64,000 nucleotides of DNA from Chloroflexota bacterium (GCA_025699005.1 JAILWI010000005.1:62001-126000); one strand, 5' to 3'. Shown: positions 16,753 to 25,243, counted from the first letter of the stretch. Made by a program: numbers and translations. The notes: generated by a model from the sequence alone, not told the origin.

Positions 16753-17787
16753 TCAGTCGCCCGGGAGCGGTTCGGTCGCCTCGAGATTCGCGAGCGGCAC
16801 GATCGCGGTGCGCCCATCCTCGAAGCGAACCACGCCCGCACGGCCCACCACTCCCGACTCGAACGCGTGGAGGCGATCCATCACTCGCAGGAGCTCACCT
16901 GCCTGGCCGGCATGCGGGCGACGATGCGCGAGCACCCGGTCGCCCGGCCGGGCCAGAAGACGCCGGGCCGGCGCCGGGTCGGCGTCGTACACGTACAGGC
17001 GGGCATCGGCGCCGAAGAGGCTGGCGAGGCGGCCGTCGTGGCGCCGGAACCAGGCGAACAGGCCCGGGTCGAAGCCGACCTTCCCGTAGCCCTCGAGCAG
17101 GATGACCGCGAAATCGCCGCGCACGCCGCCGAGCTCACGACGACGCAGCTGGGTCGCCTCGAAGTCGCGAAGCTCCTTGTCGAGAATGCCGCCGAGCACG
17201 ATGCCCGCCACGCCCATCGCCCGCGCGCGGGTCAGCGTCTCGGCGGAGGCGCGCGATCCGCCGACCAGGATGTGTCCGGTCGCGCCGATGTCGATGGCGG
17301 AGGCGCGCAGCTCGTCGGCCGGCTCGTGGACGGCCACGCGGAGCTCGCCGTGGACCGCGTTTCCCGTGCCTCCGACGCCGGTGACGAGCGCACCGCTGAC
17401 CCGGATCTCGATCGCGTCCGGGGTGAGCTCGCTGACCTCGCCGCGCACGTGCCCGACCACCGGCTCGCTGCCGCTCAGCGGGGCGACGAGCGCCGTGCCG
17501 TCGCTGCGGTCGTAGCCGAGCAGGATGCACGCCTCGGTGACCCGGACCTGCCGTCCCCGGCCATCATCGGCCAGGATCGCTCCCGCCTCCAGCGACGATC
17601 CGGGCTGGACGGTGAGGCATTCCATGGCCCGGTCCGCCGATCGACGGAGCGGTGCGGCCACTGGCAGCGCGATGCCACCGCGCGGTGCCCGGCGCGTGGC
17701 CAGGACCTCGGCGGGCTCGACGCGGTGCCCAGCCTCGACCATGGGCGTGGCGCCCACGGGCAGGCGGATCCGATGCGCAACGCTCAT
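16753..17787 (-). CDS. Uncharacterised protein with barrel-sandwich and KOW-like regions
   Basis: I do not recognise a characterised homologue. The 344-residue protein has no signal peptide or membrane helix. Residues 1-75 contain two short repeats of the biotinyl/RnfC-type barrel-sandwich kind (VEAGHRVEPAEVLAT and VQPGSSLEAGAILAD). Residues about 165-235 look alpha/beta, with GHILVGGSRASAETLTRARAM and FAVILLEGYGKVGF. Residues 278-337 (RPGDRVLAHRRPHAG to AIVPLANLE) resemble a KOW/SH3-type small barrel. The ATG has GGAGGAG 6 nt upstream. It is the last gene of the GlmL/macro cassette, 19 nt after the GlmL-like gene, so it probably acts with that ATPase. Domain names are by eye and uncertain. 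Confidence 0.7.
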   Translation of the reverse strand: MSVAHRIRLPVGATPMVEAGHRVEPAEVLATRRAPRGGIALPVAAPLRRSADRAMECLTVQPGSSLEAGAILADDGRGRQVRVTEACILLGYDRSDGTALVAPLSGSEPVVGHVRGEVSELTPDAIEIRVSGALVTGVGGTGNAVHGELRVAVHEPADELRASAIDIGATGHILVGGSRASAETLTRARAMGVAGIVLGGILDKELRDFEATQLRRRELGGVRGDFAVILLEGYGKVGFDPGLFAWFRRHDGRLASLFGADARLYVYDADPAPARRLLARPGDRVLAHRRPHAGQAGELLRVMDRLHAFESGVVGRAGVVRFEDGRTAIVPLANLEATEPLPGD

Positions 17788-17806
17788 CGGGCGCTCCTCC
17801 GGAGCG

Positions 17807-19441
17807 TCATGCCACGCGATCCGAGCCGGCCGCGCCGTCGCGTGCCAGCGTGTCGCGCCAGCCCGCCAGGACCTGCCGCCGGTCGTCGCCCCGACGGGGA
17901 AGCGCGATCGGGATGCCCCGCGCGTCGAGCACGACCCCCACCGAGCCACCGGACACCGTGGCGTCGATGCGGGGGGTGCGGCGCGGCTGTCCCACGCTGA
18001 CCGAGCCGATGGGCTCGATCGTGATCTCGGCGGTCTGCCCGCGCGACAGCGGCAGCACGTGGAGCTGGCCCGTGCGCACCTCGATCGGTCCGACCGACGG
18101 CCAGCCAGCGCGATGCATCGTGACGCGCATCGCCGTCCTTCCCGGCTCGCCTCCGCGGCAGACGACGGCGGTCCCGAGCGGGACGAGCAGGTCCTCGCCG
18201 AGCAGCGAGACGCCCTCGCGCACCTGGTCGCCCGGAAGCGAGCCCAGCGGCCCGAGCACCGCCGCCGCGTCGACCGCCAGCTGGGTCACGCCGAGCGGTC
18301 GCACGCCGTCGAGGAGCATCCGCGCCGCCTGTCCCGGGTGTGGCGCCGCGGCGATCGTGCGACCGGCCCCCACGAGGAGGTCGATCGGCCCATCGCCGGC
18401 ATCGTCCACGAGGGCCGCCAGCTGCACACGGGCCGCCGCCTGTGTCGCGGACAGCTCCTCGACGGTCTCCGGCAGGGTTGCCGGGCGCGCTCGGAGCGTC
18501 TGGAGGATGTCGGCCACGGCTGCGTCGTCGCCCGCATCGCCCGCCAGGCGTGCCACGCGTGACGCGGCGCCCGGAACGAGCACCGTTCCCGCGAGTCCGC
18601 CCCGCGCATGCACGCGCGTGGCGATGCTCCCGTCGGCCTCGGCCACGACCCTGGTGGCGGAGCCAGCTCCGAGGTCGACGCCCATGATCCGCAGGCCGGT
18701 CAGCGATGCGAGCGCGCCGATCCCGCGGCCGAAGGTGGACGACACGAGATGCGTGTCGTCGGTCCCACCGGCCTCCTGCCGCAGCAACCCGACGAGATGG
18801 TCGCGCAGGGGGCCGGCCACCTCGCGCCGAGCGTCCGGGCGCGCATTCGGCACGCTCGTCACCACGCCCTCCTCGAACAGCTCGGTCACCTCCGACGCGA
18901 GGTCGGCCGAACCGGCCCAGACGACGGGTCCCCTACCCTCGCGTCGGGCCGCTGCCACCAGGGCTGCCGCCTCGATGGCCCGGGGACTGCGAGCGCCATC
19001 GAACCCGCCGGCCACGAGCCACGCGCGTACATCAGCAGCCTGGAGCAGCGCGAGCCGATCGGCGAGGTCGCGGCCGTCGTCGAGCGTCACGGACTCCACC
19101 ACGTGCCAGCCTGCGGCCTCGGCGGCCCGCCGCGCGGCGCTGCCGGACAGCTCACGCGAGACGGCGACCACCGCCAGCTTCGGCGGGATCGCGGTGTGGC
19201 ACTCGATGCGTCGCGCATCGGCGAGGAGCTCGTCGATCCGACCCGCGATGCGAGCATCGGCGACGGCAGCCAGCTGATCGACCAGCGCCGTCCGGAGGGC
19301 GGCCGAGCCCCATGCGGTCGGCTGGGCGGCGTGCGCGACGAGCCGCCAGCGGCCCCGGACCTGCCCGATCACGCCGGCCTTGGCCCACGCCGATCCGACG
19401 TCGAGCATCACCGCCATCTCGGCGCGGGGCATGTCGACCAT
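17807..19441 (-). CDS. GlmL/MutL-like actin-fold ATPase
   Basis: 544 residues. The N-terminus MLDVGSAWAKAGVIG (12-26) and the later MGVDLGAGSATRVV (253-266) are the two phosphate loops of an ASKHA (actin/Hsp70/sugar kinase) fold, and VAGGFDGARSP (143-153) matches the GGxDGG-type element of the glutamate mutase L (GlmL/MutL) family. GlmL in clostridia is encoded with the B12-dependent glutamate mutase and is thought to maintain it. No mutase gene (glmS/glmE type) is in the window; glmS at 25.6 kb is the unrelated amidotransferase. The ATG at 19441 overlaps the upstream stop (TGATG). Its neighbours are membrane proteins, so here it may energise a membrane complex. Family assignment is by motif only. 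Confidence 0.72.
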   Translation of the reverse strand: MVDMPRAEMAVMLDVGSAWAKAGVIGQVRGRWRLVAHAAQPTAWGSAALRTALVDQLAAVADARIAGRIDELLADARRIECHTAIPPKLAVVAVSRELSGSAARRAAEAAGWHVVESVTLDDGRDLADRLALLQAADVRAWLVAGGFDGARSPRAIEAAALVAAARREGRGPVVWAGSADLASEVTELFEEGVVTSVPNARPDARREVAGPLRDHLVGLLRQEAGGTDDTHLVSSTFGRGIGALASLTGLRIMGVDLGAGSATRVVAEADGSIATRVHARGGLAGTVLVPGAASRVARLAGDAGDDAAVADILQTLRARPATLPETVEELSATQAAARVQLAALVDDAGDGPIDLLVGAGRTIAAAPHPGQAARMLLDGVRPLGVTQLAVDAAAVLGPLGSLPGDQVREGVSLLGEDLLVPLGTAVVCRGGEPGRTAMRVTMHRAGWPSVGPIEVRTGQLHVLPLSRGQTAEITIEPIGSVSVGQPRRTPRIDATVSGGSVGVVLDARGIPIALPRRGDDRRQVLAGWRDTLARDGAAGSDRVA

Positions 19442-20085
19442 CAGCGCACCAGCCCCAGCCAATCGCCGAGCAGGAAGCCGAGACGGTCGACGAGCAGGAC
19501 GAGCCTGGACAGCACGAGGTAGCCGAGCCATGCACCGATGCCGACGATCAGGAGCCAGCGGCCGGCGCTCGCGGCGGCCGTCAGGATCCGCCCTCGGGGA
19601 ACGCCATGGACGAAGCCGAGCAGCACGAGCCCGGTGGCGGTCGCGGCGAGCGCACCGGCAGCGGTCCCGGCCACGGTGGCCCCGGGACGCGCGATCGTCG
19701 CGTCGAGCTGCGGAACGATCGTCCCGATCACAGCTCCACCCAGGGCGAACGCGGCGAGCGTGCCGACGACGACCGAGATCGGGACGGCTGCGAGCCGACG
19801 CGGAAGCCACGGGACCGTGGCGGCGGCCGCGACGAGGATGGCTCCGGCCCACAGCTCCGGTCGCGCCGCCCCCTCGGCGATGATCGGATCGACGAGGCGC
19901 GGCGCGATCACCTCCCGGATGGCAAGCAGCGCCAGGAAGCCGGTCGCGAGCCCCGCCAGCAGGTGCTGCGACCAGCCGAAGAGGCGGCGCTCGCCGAGCA
20001 GCGAGCCGAGCACGACGAGCGTGGCGATCGCCGCGACCCACGTGCCGGCGGTGCCGGCCGCGTCCTCGCCGAAGAACCCCGTCAT
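19441..20085 (-). CDS. Six-helix membrane protein of the GlmL/macro cassette
   Basis: Unrecognised. 214 residues with about six hydrophobic segments (15-31, 41-62, 76-94, 99-127, 138-161, 175-202) and few charged residues between them. No transporter signature is visible. The ATG overlaps the upstream gene stop by 4 nt and its own stop overlaps the GlmL-like ATG, so translation of the three is coupled. Confidence 0.72.
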   Translation of the reverse strand: MTGFFGEDAAGTAGTWVAAIATLVVLGSLLGERRLFGWSQHLLAGLATGFLALLAIREVIAPRLVDPIIAEGAARPELWAGAILVAAAATVPWLPRRLAAVPISVVVGTLAAFALGGAVIGTIVPQLDATIARPGATVAGTAAGALAATATGLVLLGFVHGVPRGRILTAAASAGRWLLIVGIGAWLGYLVLSRLVLLVDRLGFLLGDWLGLVR

Positions 20086-20924
20086 GAGACCTCCCGCTCG
20101 CGCGAGCGTGCGGCGCCCACGATCCGCGCACCCAGTGCCTGGCCCATCGCCACCGCGGCCACGAGCAGGCCGATCAGGATCGGCAGCACCGCGACCTCCG
20201 TCTGCTCCGTGAGCCGATCGAGGTTGCCGAGCTCGGCTCCGTCCCGGTACGCGGCCCCGTCGGCGACGGTCCCGAGCAGCGCCGCGATCTGGCCGCTCTC
20301 CACGTAGGGCTGCACCTCGGGGAGCAGGATCGTCGGCGTGACCGCGAGGATCGGCACGTTCCCGACCCGCGGTGCGACCTGCTCGACCCAGCTCCGCGGC
20401 CCGAGGTCATTCCCGCCGACCACGACGATCGCATCGACCGCGTCCATGCCGTCCTCGGCAAGCTCCCGCCCGAGGGCCTGGCCACCGGCTCCCCCGCTCG
20501 TGGTCAACCCGGTGGCCAGGTCGACGAGGGCGGCCTCGGCGCCGGGGATGAATCCCAGGTCGAAGAGCCGGGCGGCATTCGCCTCTCCGCGGGCGAGCCG
20601 GGCGAGCTCGGCGGTCGCGAGAGCGCGACCCTCGGGCGTGAGCGACACGACGGCGATTCGGCCGTCGCGGGCCAGGACGTCGGCGAGCAGCGTCCGCACC
20701 GTCGGACGAATCTCGGCATACGTCCCCAGGTCCGGATCGAAGCCGACGAGGACGATCGGCGACGGCTCGAGGTCGTCGAGTGCCTCATCGACTCCTCCGC
20801 CGTCGGTCACCGCGTCGCCGAGCGTCAGACCGTCGAGGGACGGGGCGATCCAGAGGGCGGCACCGAGGACGAGCACGAGCAGCAGCGATCCCGGGCCACC
20901 GATTCGGCGCCACCGATCACTCAT
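20082..20924 (-). CDS. Membrane-anchored protein with central soluble domain
   Basis: Unrecognised. 280 residues: a short basic N-terminus, one membrane helix (about 12-28), a soluble alpha/beta-looking domain (about 50-235, with PSPIVLVGFDPDLGTYAEIRP and DAIVVVGGNDLGPRSWVEQ), then a C-terminal helix (about 242-268) and a short basic tail. The segment LPEVQPYVESGQIAALLGTVADGAAY is striking but I cannot name the domain. The ATG at 20924 overlaps the upstream gene by 8 nt. Similar layout to the 285-aa protein of the same cassette suggests the two pair in the membrane. Confidence 0.72.
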   Translation of the reverse strand: MSDRWRRIGGPGSLLLVLVLGAALWIAPSLDGLTLGDAVTDGGGVDEALDDLEPSPIVLVGFDPDLGTYAEIRPTVRTLLADVLARDGRIAVVSLTPEGRALATAELARLARGEANAARLFDLGFIPGAEAALVDLATGLTTSGGAGGQALGRELAEDGMDAVDAIVVVGGNDLGPRSWVEQVAPRVGNVPILAVTPTILLPEVQPYVESGQIAALLGTVADGAAYRDGAELGNLDRLTEQTEVAVLPILIGLLVAAVAMGQALGARIVGAARSREREVS

Positions 20925-21534
20925 CGGCCGATCCGATCCCGAGCATGACCCGCGCGGCGTAGACGGCGGCCAGCAGGGCAATGCCGATGAGGAGCCCCCG
21001 GAAGACGGATCCGATCAGCCCGCCCACCATCCAGTCGCGCGCCGCGCCGAACCAGCCCGCGGCCGCGCCACCGATCGGGAGGAGCACGAGGACGGCAATG
21101 GTCGCCGCGGCGACGAGGACGACGGCCTCCCGGCTGCCGCCCTGCACCGATCGGCGCGCCGCCGAGACCGTGGAGATGAAGAGGAGCCCGAAGAGGCTCG
21201 CGCCGATCGGCACGAGCAGCGCGCCCACGAGCCACTGGACGGCGGGGTCGCTCGTCCCCGCAGAGCCGGGACGGAGCCCGGCGACGAGCATGGCGATGAT
21301 GCCGGCGAGCACGAGCACCGCGCCGACCGGATCCCCACGTCGCCGCCAGAGGTCGGCGAGCCGGCGCAGCGCCAGGGACGCGACCGCGGCAAGGGCGGTG
21401 CCCGCCGCGACGAGGATCGCCGCGTCCACGATCACCCCGGCAGTCGCTGCGAGCGCCGTGTTCACGACGAGCAGATCGGCCAGCAGGAGCACGCCGATCA
21501 CAACGACGAGCGCGGTGAAGGTCGGACGCCTCAC
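20917..21534 (-). CDS. Second six-helix membrane protein of the cassette
   Basis: Unrecognised. 205 residues with about six hydrophobic segments (6-24, 29-59, 71-90, 98-128, 137-163, 172-199). One basic loop (ALRRLADLWRRRGDP) follows the second. It overlaps both neighbours by a few nucleotides. Size and helix number resemble the 214-aa protein, so they could be distant paralogues or two halves of one channel-like unit; no sequence identity was established. Confidence 0.7.
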   Translation of the reverse strand: MRRPTFTALVVVIGVLLLADLLVVNTALAATAGVIVDAAILVAAGTALAAVASLALRRLADLWRRRGDPVGAVLVLAGIIAMLVAGLRPGSAGTSDPAVQWLVGALLVPIGASLFGLLFISTVSAARRSVQGGSREAVVLVAAATIAVLVLLPIGGAAAGWFGAARDWMVGGLIGSVFRGLLIGIALLAAVYAARVMLGIGSADE

Positions 21535-22388
21535 CCGCGGACGATCCCGGTCAGGGCTGAGCCGATGTCGACGATGCCGGCGAGGGCCAGCAGCGTCCCG
21601 ACGAGAATCAGCGCGACGGCCAGTCCGATGAGCCGGTTCGCGGCCATCACCATCGTCCGCTCGTCGACGCTCGAGCGCAGATCGGCAGTGGCCTGGTACA
21701 GCTGCGGGCCGATGAGCGTCTCGCCGCCGCCGATGCGAACCGTCGACGCCTGTGCCGCTTCGGCGGTCGCCGTCGTCAGGCTGCCCGCTCCGCTGCGCAG
21801 GCCGTCCAGGTGGAGCAGCGCCTCTTCGCGGAGGCTGCCGAACGCGAATGCGGCCGCCGGTCGGGCGCGAGCCGTCATCGCCAGTCCGGCGATCGCCGGT
21901 CGTCCCTCACCGACCATGACGATCCGGGTGCGCCCCTGCCGCTCGAGCGTCGCGGTCGTGGCATGCGCGGCATCGATGGTGGAGGCGGCCATGACCCCGG
22001 CGACCGGGTCGTTCGTCAGCACGCGCAGCGGGACGCCGCTGCGAGCCGCCGCCCGCGCCACGTGGCCGAGGATCGGCAGTGCTGCCACGGTCTGGAGCCG
22101 GCCGAGCGCATCGCTGGAGCGCGCGATGCCGGCCCCGCCGAGTGATACCACGGCATCCGTGCCGGCTTCGGCCGCGAGAGCCATCGCGCGGCCCACGCCG
22201 GCCAGGCCCGCGGCGTCCGACGTCACCCATCGGCTGACGGGACGGGCGACGAGCTGCAGGAGCACGAGCACGACGCCGAGCACGACCAGGGTCGTCCCCA
22301 CCTCGAAGCGCAGGGACGAGGCGCCGAGCACCTCCCCCACGAAGCGCACGACGCGCCCGAGGATCTCAGCCGGGCTCGGCATCGCCAT
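21531..22388 (-). CDS. Membrane protein, possibly DUF6754 type
   Basis: 285 residues: N-terminal helix (about 31-50), a soluble domain of about 190 residues, and a C-terminal helix (about 250-275). The soluble part contains GTDAVVSLGGAGIARSSDAL, GVPLRVLTNDPVAGVMAAS and GGGETLIGPQLYQATADLRS. The layout fits what I remember of DUF6754 proteins from Chloroflexota, which have no known function; this is unverified. Start is ATG 22388 or the third codon ATG at 22382, which has GGGGG 9 nt upstream. It overlaps the 92-aa gene by 23 nt. Confidence 0.7.
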   Translation of the reverse strand: MAMPSPAEILGRVVRFVGEVLGASSLRFEVGTTLVVLGVVLVLLQLVARPVSRWVTSDAAGLAGVGRAMALAAEAGTDAVVSLGGAGIARSSDALGRLQTVAALPILGHVARAAARSGVPLRVLTNDPVAGVMAASTIDAAHATTATLERQGRTRIVMVGEGRPAIAGLAMTARARPAAAFAFGSLREEALLHLDGLRSGAGSLTTATAEAAQASTVRIGGGETLIGPQLYQATADLRSSVDERTMVMAANRLIGLAVALILVGTLLALAGIVDIGSALTGIVRG

Positions 22389-22644
22389 CCCCCGGGACCG
22401 TCGGCGTGCCGAGCCGATCCAGCTCGACGATCACGCGGTCCATTGCCTTCTCGTCCTCGATGAGCATGGACAGCCCGCCCATGCGGGGACCGAACCCGCG
22501 GCTCAGCAGCGGCGAGAGCGCCGCGCCCACGTCGGCGAGGAGAGGCGCCAGCGGGCGGTGCGCGTCGAGCAGGAGGCGAGCCGGCGCGGCGAGCCCCCGT
22601 CGGCGGAGCTCCTCGGCGATCGAGCGGGACGCGTCCTCCGTCAC
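22366..22644 (-). CDS. Small 92-aa protein of the cassette
   Basis: Unrecognised. A short, mostly helical soluble protein with AEELRRRGLAAPARLLLDAHRPLAPLLADVG in the first half and LIEDEKAMDRVIVELDRLG in the second. No membrane segment. Its ATG overlaps the macro-domain gene stop by 4 nt and its end lies inside the next gene, and this packing is the main reason to believe it is real. Confidence 0.6.
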   Translation of the reverse strand: MTEDASRSIAEELRRRGLAAPARLLLDAHRPLAPLLADVGAALSPLLSRGFGPRMGGLSMLIEDEKAMDRVIVELDRLGTPTVPGDGDAEPG

Positions 22645-23165
22645 GTGGCGTGGGACCGACGGGCGGCGAGGGCCTCGGTCACGGCCCGCGTCTCGAGCGG
22701 ATTGGCGGTGGCGATGACGAGCGACTCGGGCCGGGCCGGGGCGCCTTCCTCGAAGACAGCCTCGAGCAGGGCCGCGGCGGCCTCGGTCGGACCGAAGACC
22801 CCGTGTTCGGTTCCGATGAGCGAGATCGCCATGCGGCGCAGCTGGAGCGGCGCGGAGAACCCGAGCGCGGCCCGGATGGCCGAGACGAGCCGCTCTCGAT
22901 CGGCGATCCGCTCGTGCCCGACGCCGACGGCGTGGATGACATAGGCGGCGGCCAGCGAACCCGCGTGCGTGGCAATGGCGGTTCCCGCCACGGTCGGGCC
23001 CTGGTCGACGGCGTCGCGCTCGATCTCCTCGCCGCCGTGTCGCTTGACCGAGGCCGCGCTGCCGGCCGTCATGAACAGCGACTCGCTGGCCGGAACGACG
23101 ACGGCGTCCACCTCGAGCTCCGCAATCTCCCCCTGCCAGACGTCGATCTCGATCGGTGCTGCCAT
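22641..23165 (-). CDS. Macro-domain protein
   Basis: A 174-residue stand-alone macro domain, a fold that binds ADP-ribose or its derivatives and in some cases removes ADP-ribose from proteins. Seen: IEIDVWQGEIAELEVDAVVVPASESL (strand and Asn-region, where the usual NAAN reads PASE), VAGTAIATHAGSLAAAYVIHAVGVG, and IGTEHGVFGPTEAAAALLEAV (the GxFG-type phosphate loop). Loss of the usual Asn pair makes hydrolase activity less certain. AAGGA-like sequence (AAGGA, 3 nt before ATG region) serves as ribosome-binding site. First gene of the cassette, 32 nt after alr. Confidence 0.82.
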   Translation of the reverse strand: MAAPIEIDVWQGEIAELEVDAVVVPASESLFMTAGSAASVKRHGGEEIERDAVDQGPTVAGTAIATHAGSLAAAYVIHAVGVGHERIADRERLVSAIRAALGFSAPLQLRRMAISLIGTEHGVFGPTEAAAALLEAVFEEGAPARPESLVIATANPLETRAVTEALAARRSHAT

Positions 23166-23197
23166 GCGTCCTTCGTTCCTGGGTCGGCGGCGGGCGA

Positions 23198-24328
23198 TCA
23201 GTCGACTCCGAGGTGGAGCCGCGGGAGACGCTCGCGCAGTGCGGTCGTCACTTCGTAGTTGATGGTTCGTCGCTCAGCGGCCACGTCGTCGGCCGTGATC
23301 CGCGCGCCGTCCTGTTCGCCGATGAGGACGAATTCGTCGCCGTAGGTTACACCATCGATTTCGCCGATATCGACCGTCAGACCGTCCATGCTGACGGCCC
23401 CGACGATGGGCGCGGGGACGCCGTGCACGAGCACGAACCCGTTGTTCGCGTGCACCCGCGGCCAGCCGTCGCCGTAGCCGATGGCGAGCGTGGCGATCCG
23501 CGTGTCACGCGGCGTCCGGTAGCGCAGCCCGTAGCCGATCGCCGCATCGGCCGGCAGGTCGAAGATCCGCAGAGCGTGCGCCTTCAGGCTGAGCGCCGGC
23601 ACGAGCGTCGGGGCGCGCTCGACGGCCCATGGCGGCCGAAGGCCGTAGAGCGCCAGGCCCGGGCGCACGGCGTCGGCGAAGGCGATGTGCCCGGCGAGCA
23701 CGCCGCCGCTCGCGTTGAGATGCACGACTCCCGGGTCGACCCCGGCACTGCGCATGGCATCGAGCACCCGCGACAGCCGCAGCGCCTGGACCTCGGTGTA
23801 CGCTTCGTCCTCGCCGGGCACGGCGAGATGGCTCATCGTCCCGACCAGGCGCAGGTGACGGCTCCGTGCGACGCGCGTCGCGAGCGCCACCGCCGCCTCG
23901 GGCTCGACCCCCTGCCGGCCGAGCCCGGTGTCGACCTTGAGGTGAACGCCGATGCGGACGCCTGCCCGCTCCGCGGCCCGCTCCAGCGCATCGAGTGACC
24001 GCTCCGCGTCGACGATCGGCTCGAGTGCCGAGGCGGCGACAGCGTCGGCTTCGAGCTCACCGACAGCCCAGAGCACCACGATGGGAACCGCCACGCCGGC
24101 CTCCCGCAGCTCGACGGCCTCCCCGACCGTGGCCGTCGCCAGGCGCTCGACGCCGGCAGCGGCGAGCGTGCGAGCCACCGCCACCGCTCCGTGCCCGTAC
24201 GCATTGGCCTTCACCACTCCGATGACCTGGGCGCCGTGGGCCGCGTCCCGGATCGTGCGCAGGTTCGCGCGAATGGCCTCGTGGTCGACTTCGATCCATG
24301 CCCGGTGCGGGCTGCGCGCGGCCGTCAC
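23198..24328 (-). CDS. alr: Alanine racemase
   Basis: PLP enzyme making D-alanine for peptidoglycan. Lys40 in GVVKANAYGHG is the PLP lysine; the second catalytic base should be the Tyr in AIGYGLRY, and GYGDGWPR and GAVSMDGLTVDI are typical. The GTG at 24328 overlaps the nnrD stop as GTGA and gives 376 residues, a normal length; upstream in-frame sequence belongs to another frame of nnrD. The gene fits the cell-wall precursor theme of the cdaA-glmMS cluster. Confidence 0.96.
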   Translation of the reverse strand: MTAARSPHRAWIEVDHEAIRANLRTIRDAAHGAQVIGVVKANAYGHGAVAVARTLAAAGVERLATATVGEAVELREAGVAVPIVVLWAVGELEADAVAASALEPIVDAERSLDALERAAERAGVRIGVHLKVDTGLGRQGVEPEAAVALATRVARSRHLRLVGTMSHLAVPGEDEAYTEVQALRLSRVLDAMRSAGVDPGVVHLNASGGVLAGHIAFADAVRPGLALYGLRPPWAVERAPTLVPALSLKAHALRIFDLPADAAIGYGLRYRTPRDTRIATLAIGYGDGWPRVHANNGFVLVHGVPAPIVGAVSMDGLTVDIGEIDGVTYGDEFVLIGEQDGARITADDVAAERRTINYEVTTALRERLPRLHLGVD

Positions 24329-25230
24329 CGGCTCCGGCCGGCTCGAAGCTGCTCGATGGCCTCCGGGAACAGCGCTGCGATGTCCCGGGCCATGACCCCG
24401 GCCCGCCCGATGCGATCCTCGGCGAGGAGTCCCGCCGCACCGTGAACGGCTACGGCACACCCGGCGGCCTCGAACGGCGGCATCCCGGCTGCGAGGAACG
24501 CGCCGACGGAGCCCGCCAGCAGGTCGCCCGTCCCCGCGGTGGCCATGGCCGGAGACGAGACGGCCGAACGCAGGACGTCGCCGTCAGGGTCGGCGACGAC
24601 GGTGTTCGCCCCCTTGAGCACCACGACCTGCTGCCAGCGCAGCGCCGCGTCTCGGGCGGCCGTCAGCCGGGCTTCGTCGTCGTCGCTGGAGGGCGCGTCG
24701 GCGTTCGTCAACCGAGCGAACTCGCCGGGATGTGGCGTGAGCACGAGCGATGCACCGAGGCCGGTCCACCAGTTGCCGCCGGAGGCGAGCGCATTGAGCC
24801 CGTCCGCATCGACGACGGCCGGGACCGTCAGGCCGGTGACGAGGTTGCGGGTGCGACGCTGGGTGGCCGGCTGCGCACCGAGGCCCGGCCCGATGACGAC
24901 CGCGTCGTGCTGGCTCACCTCGGTCGTCACGCGGCGCCATCCGCTGGGAGCGATCAGGCCCGGCGCCTCCTCGTCGAGAACCATCCACGTCAGCTCGGGG
25001 ACGAGCCCTGCGAGACGGGCGGCCACCGACTCGGCGGCGGCCACGCGCACCAGCCCGGCGCCCGAGCGCATGGCACCGAGCGCGGTGAGCATCGCCGCAC
25101 CGGGATACTCGGTCGAGCCCGCCACCACGAGCACGCGACCGAAGTCGCCCTTGTGCGCGCGGACCGGCCGTTCCGGCAGGTGCATGGCCACCCAGCGCTG
25201 GGTCAGGTTGCGGGCCTGGATGCCCGTCAT
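24325..25230 (-). CDS. nnrD: ADP-dependent NAD(P)H-hydrate dehydratase
   Basis: Repairs hydrated NAD(P)H. The 301-residue protein has the ribokinase-like fold: HKGDFGRVLVVAGSTEYPGAAML, VIGPGLG, VVDADGLNAL, LTPHPGEFARL and the end motif SSPAMATAGTGDLLAGSVGAFLA with the GTGD anion hole and catalytic Asp. The N-terminal epimerase (NnrE) domain that is often fused to it is absent and no separate epimerase gene is seen here. ATG 25230 has GAGGGGG about 8 nt upstream. It sits 13 nt after acpS, a common pairing. Confidence 0.94.
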   Translation of the reverse strand: MTGIQARNLTQRWVAMHLPERPVRAHKGDFGRVLVVAGSTEYPGAAMLTALGAMRSGAGLVRVAAAESVAARLAGLVPELTWMVLDEEAPGLIAPSGWRRVTTEVSQHDAVVIGPGLGAQPATQRRTRNLVTGLTVPAVVDADGLNALASGGNWWTGLGASLVLTPHPGEFARLTNADAPSSDDDEARLTAARDAALRWQQVVVLKGANTVVADPDGDVLRSAVSSPAMATAGTGDLLAGSVGAFLAAGMPPFEAAGCAVAVHGAAGLLAEDRIGRAGVMARDIAALFPEAIEQLRAGRSR

Positions 25231-25243
25231 CGCCCGCACCCCC

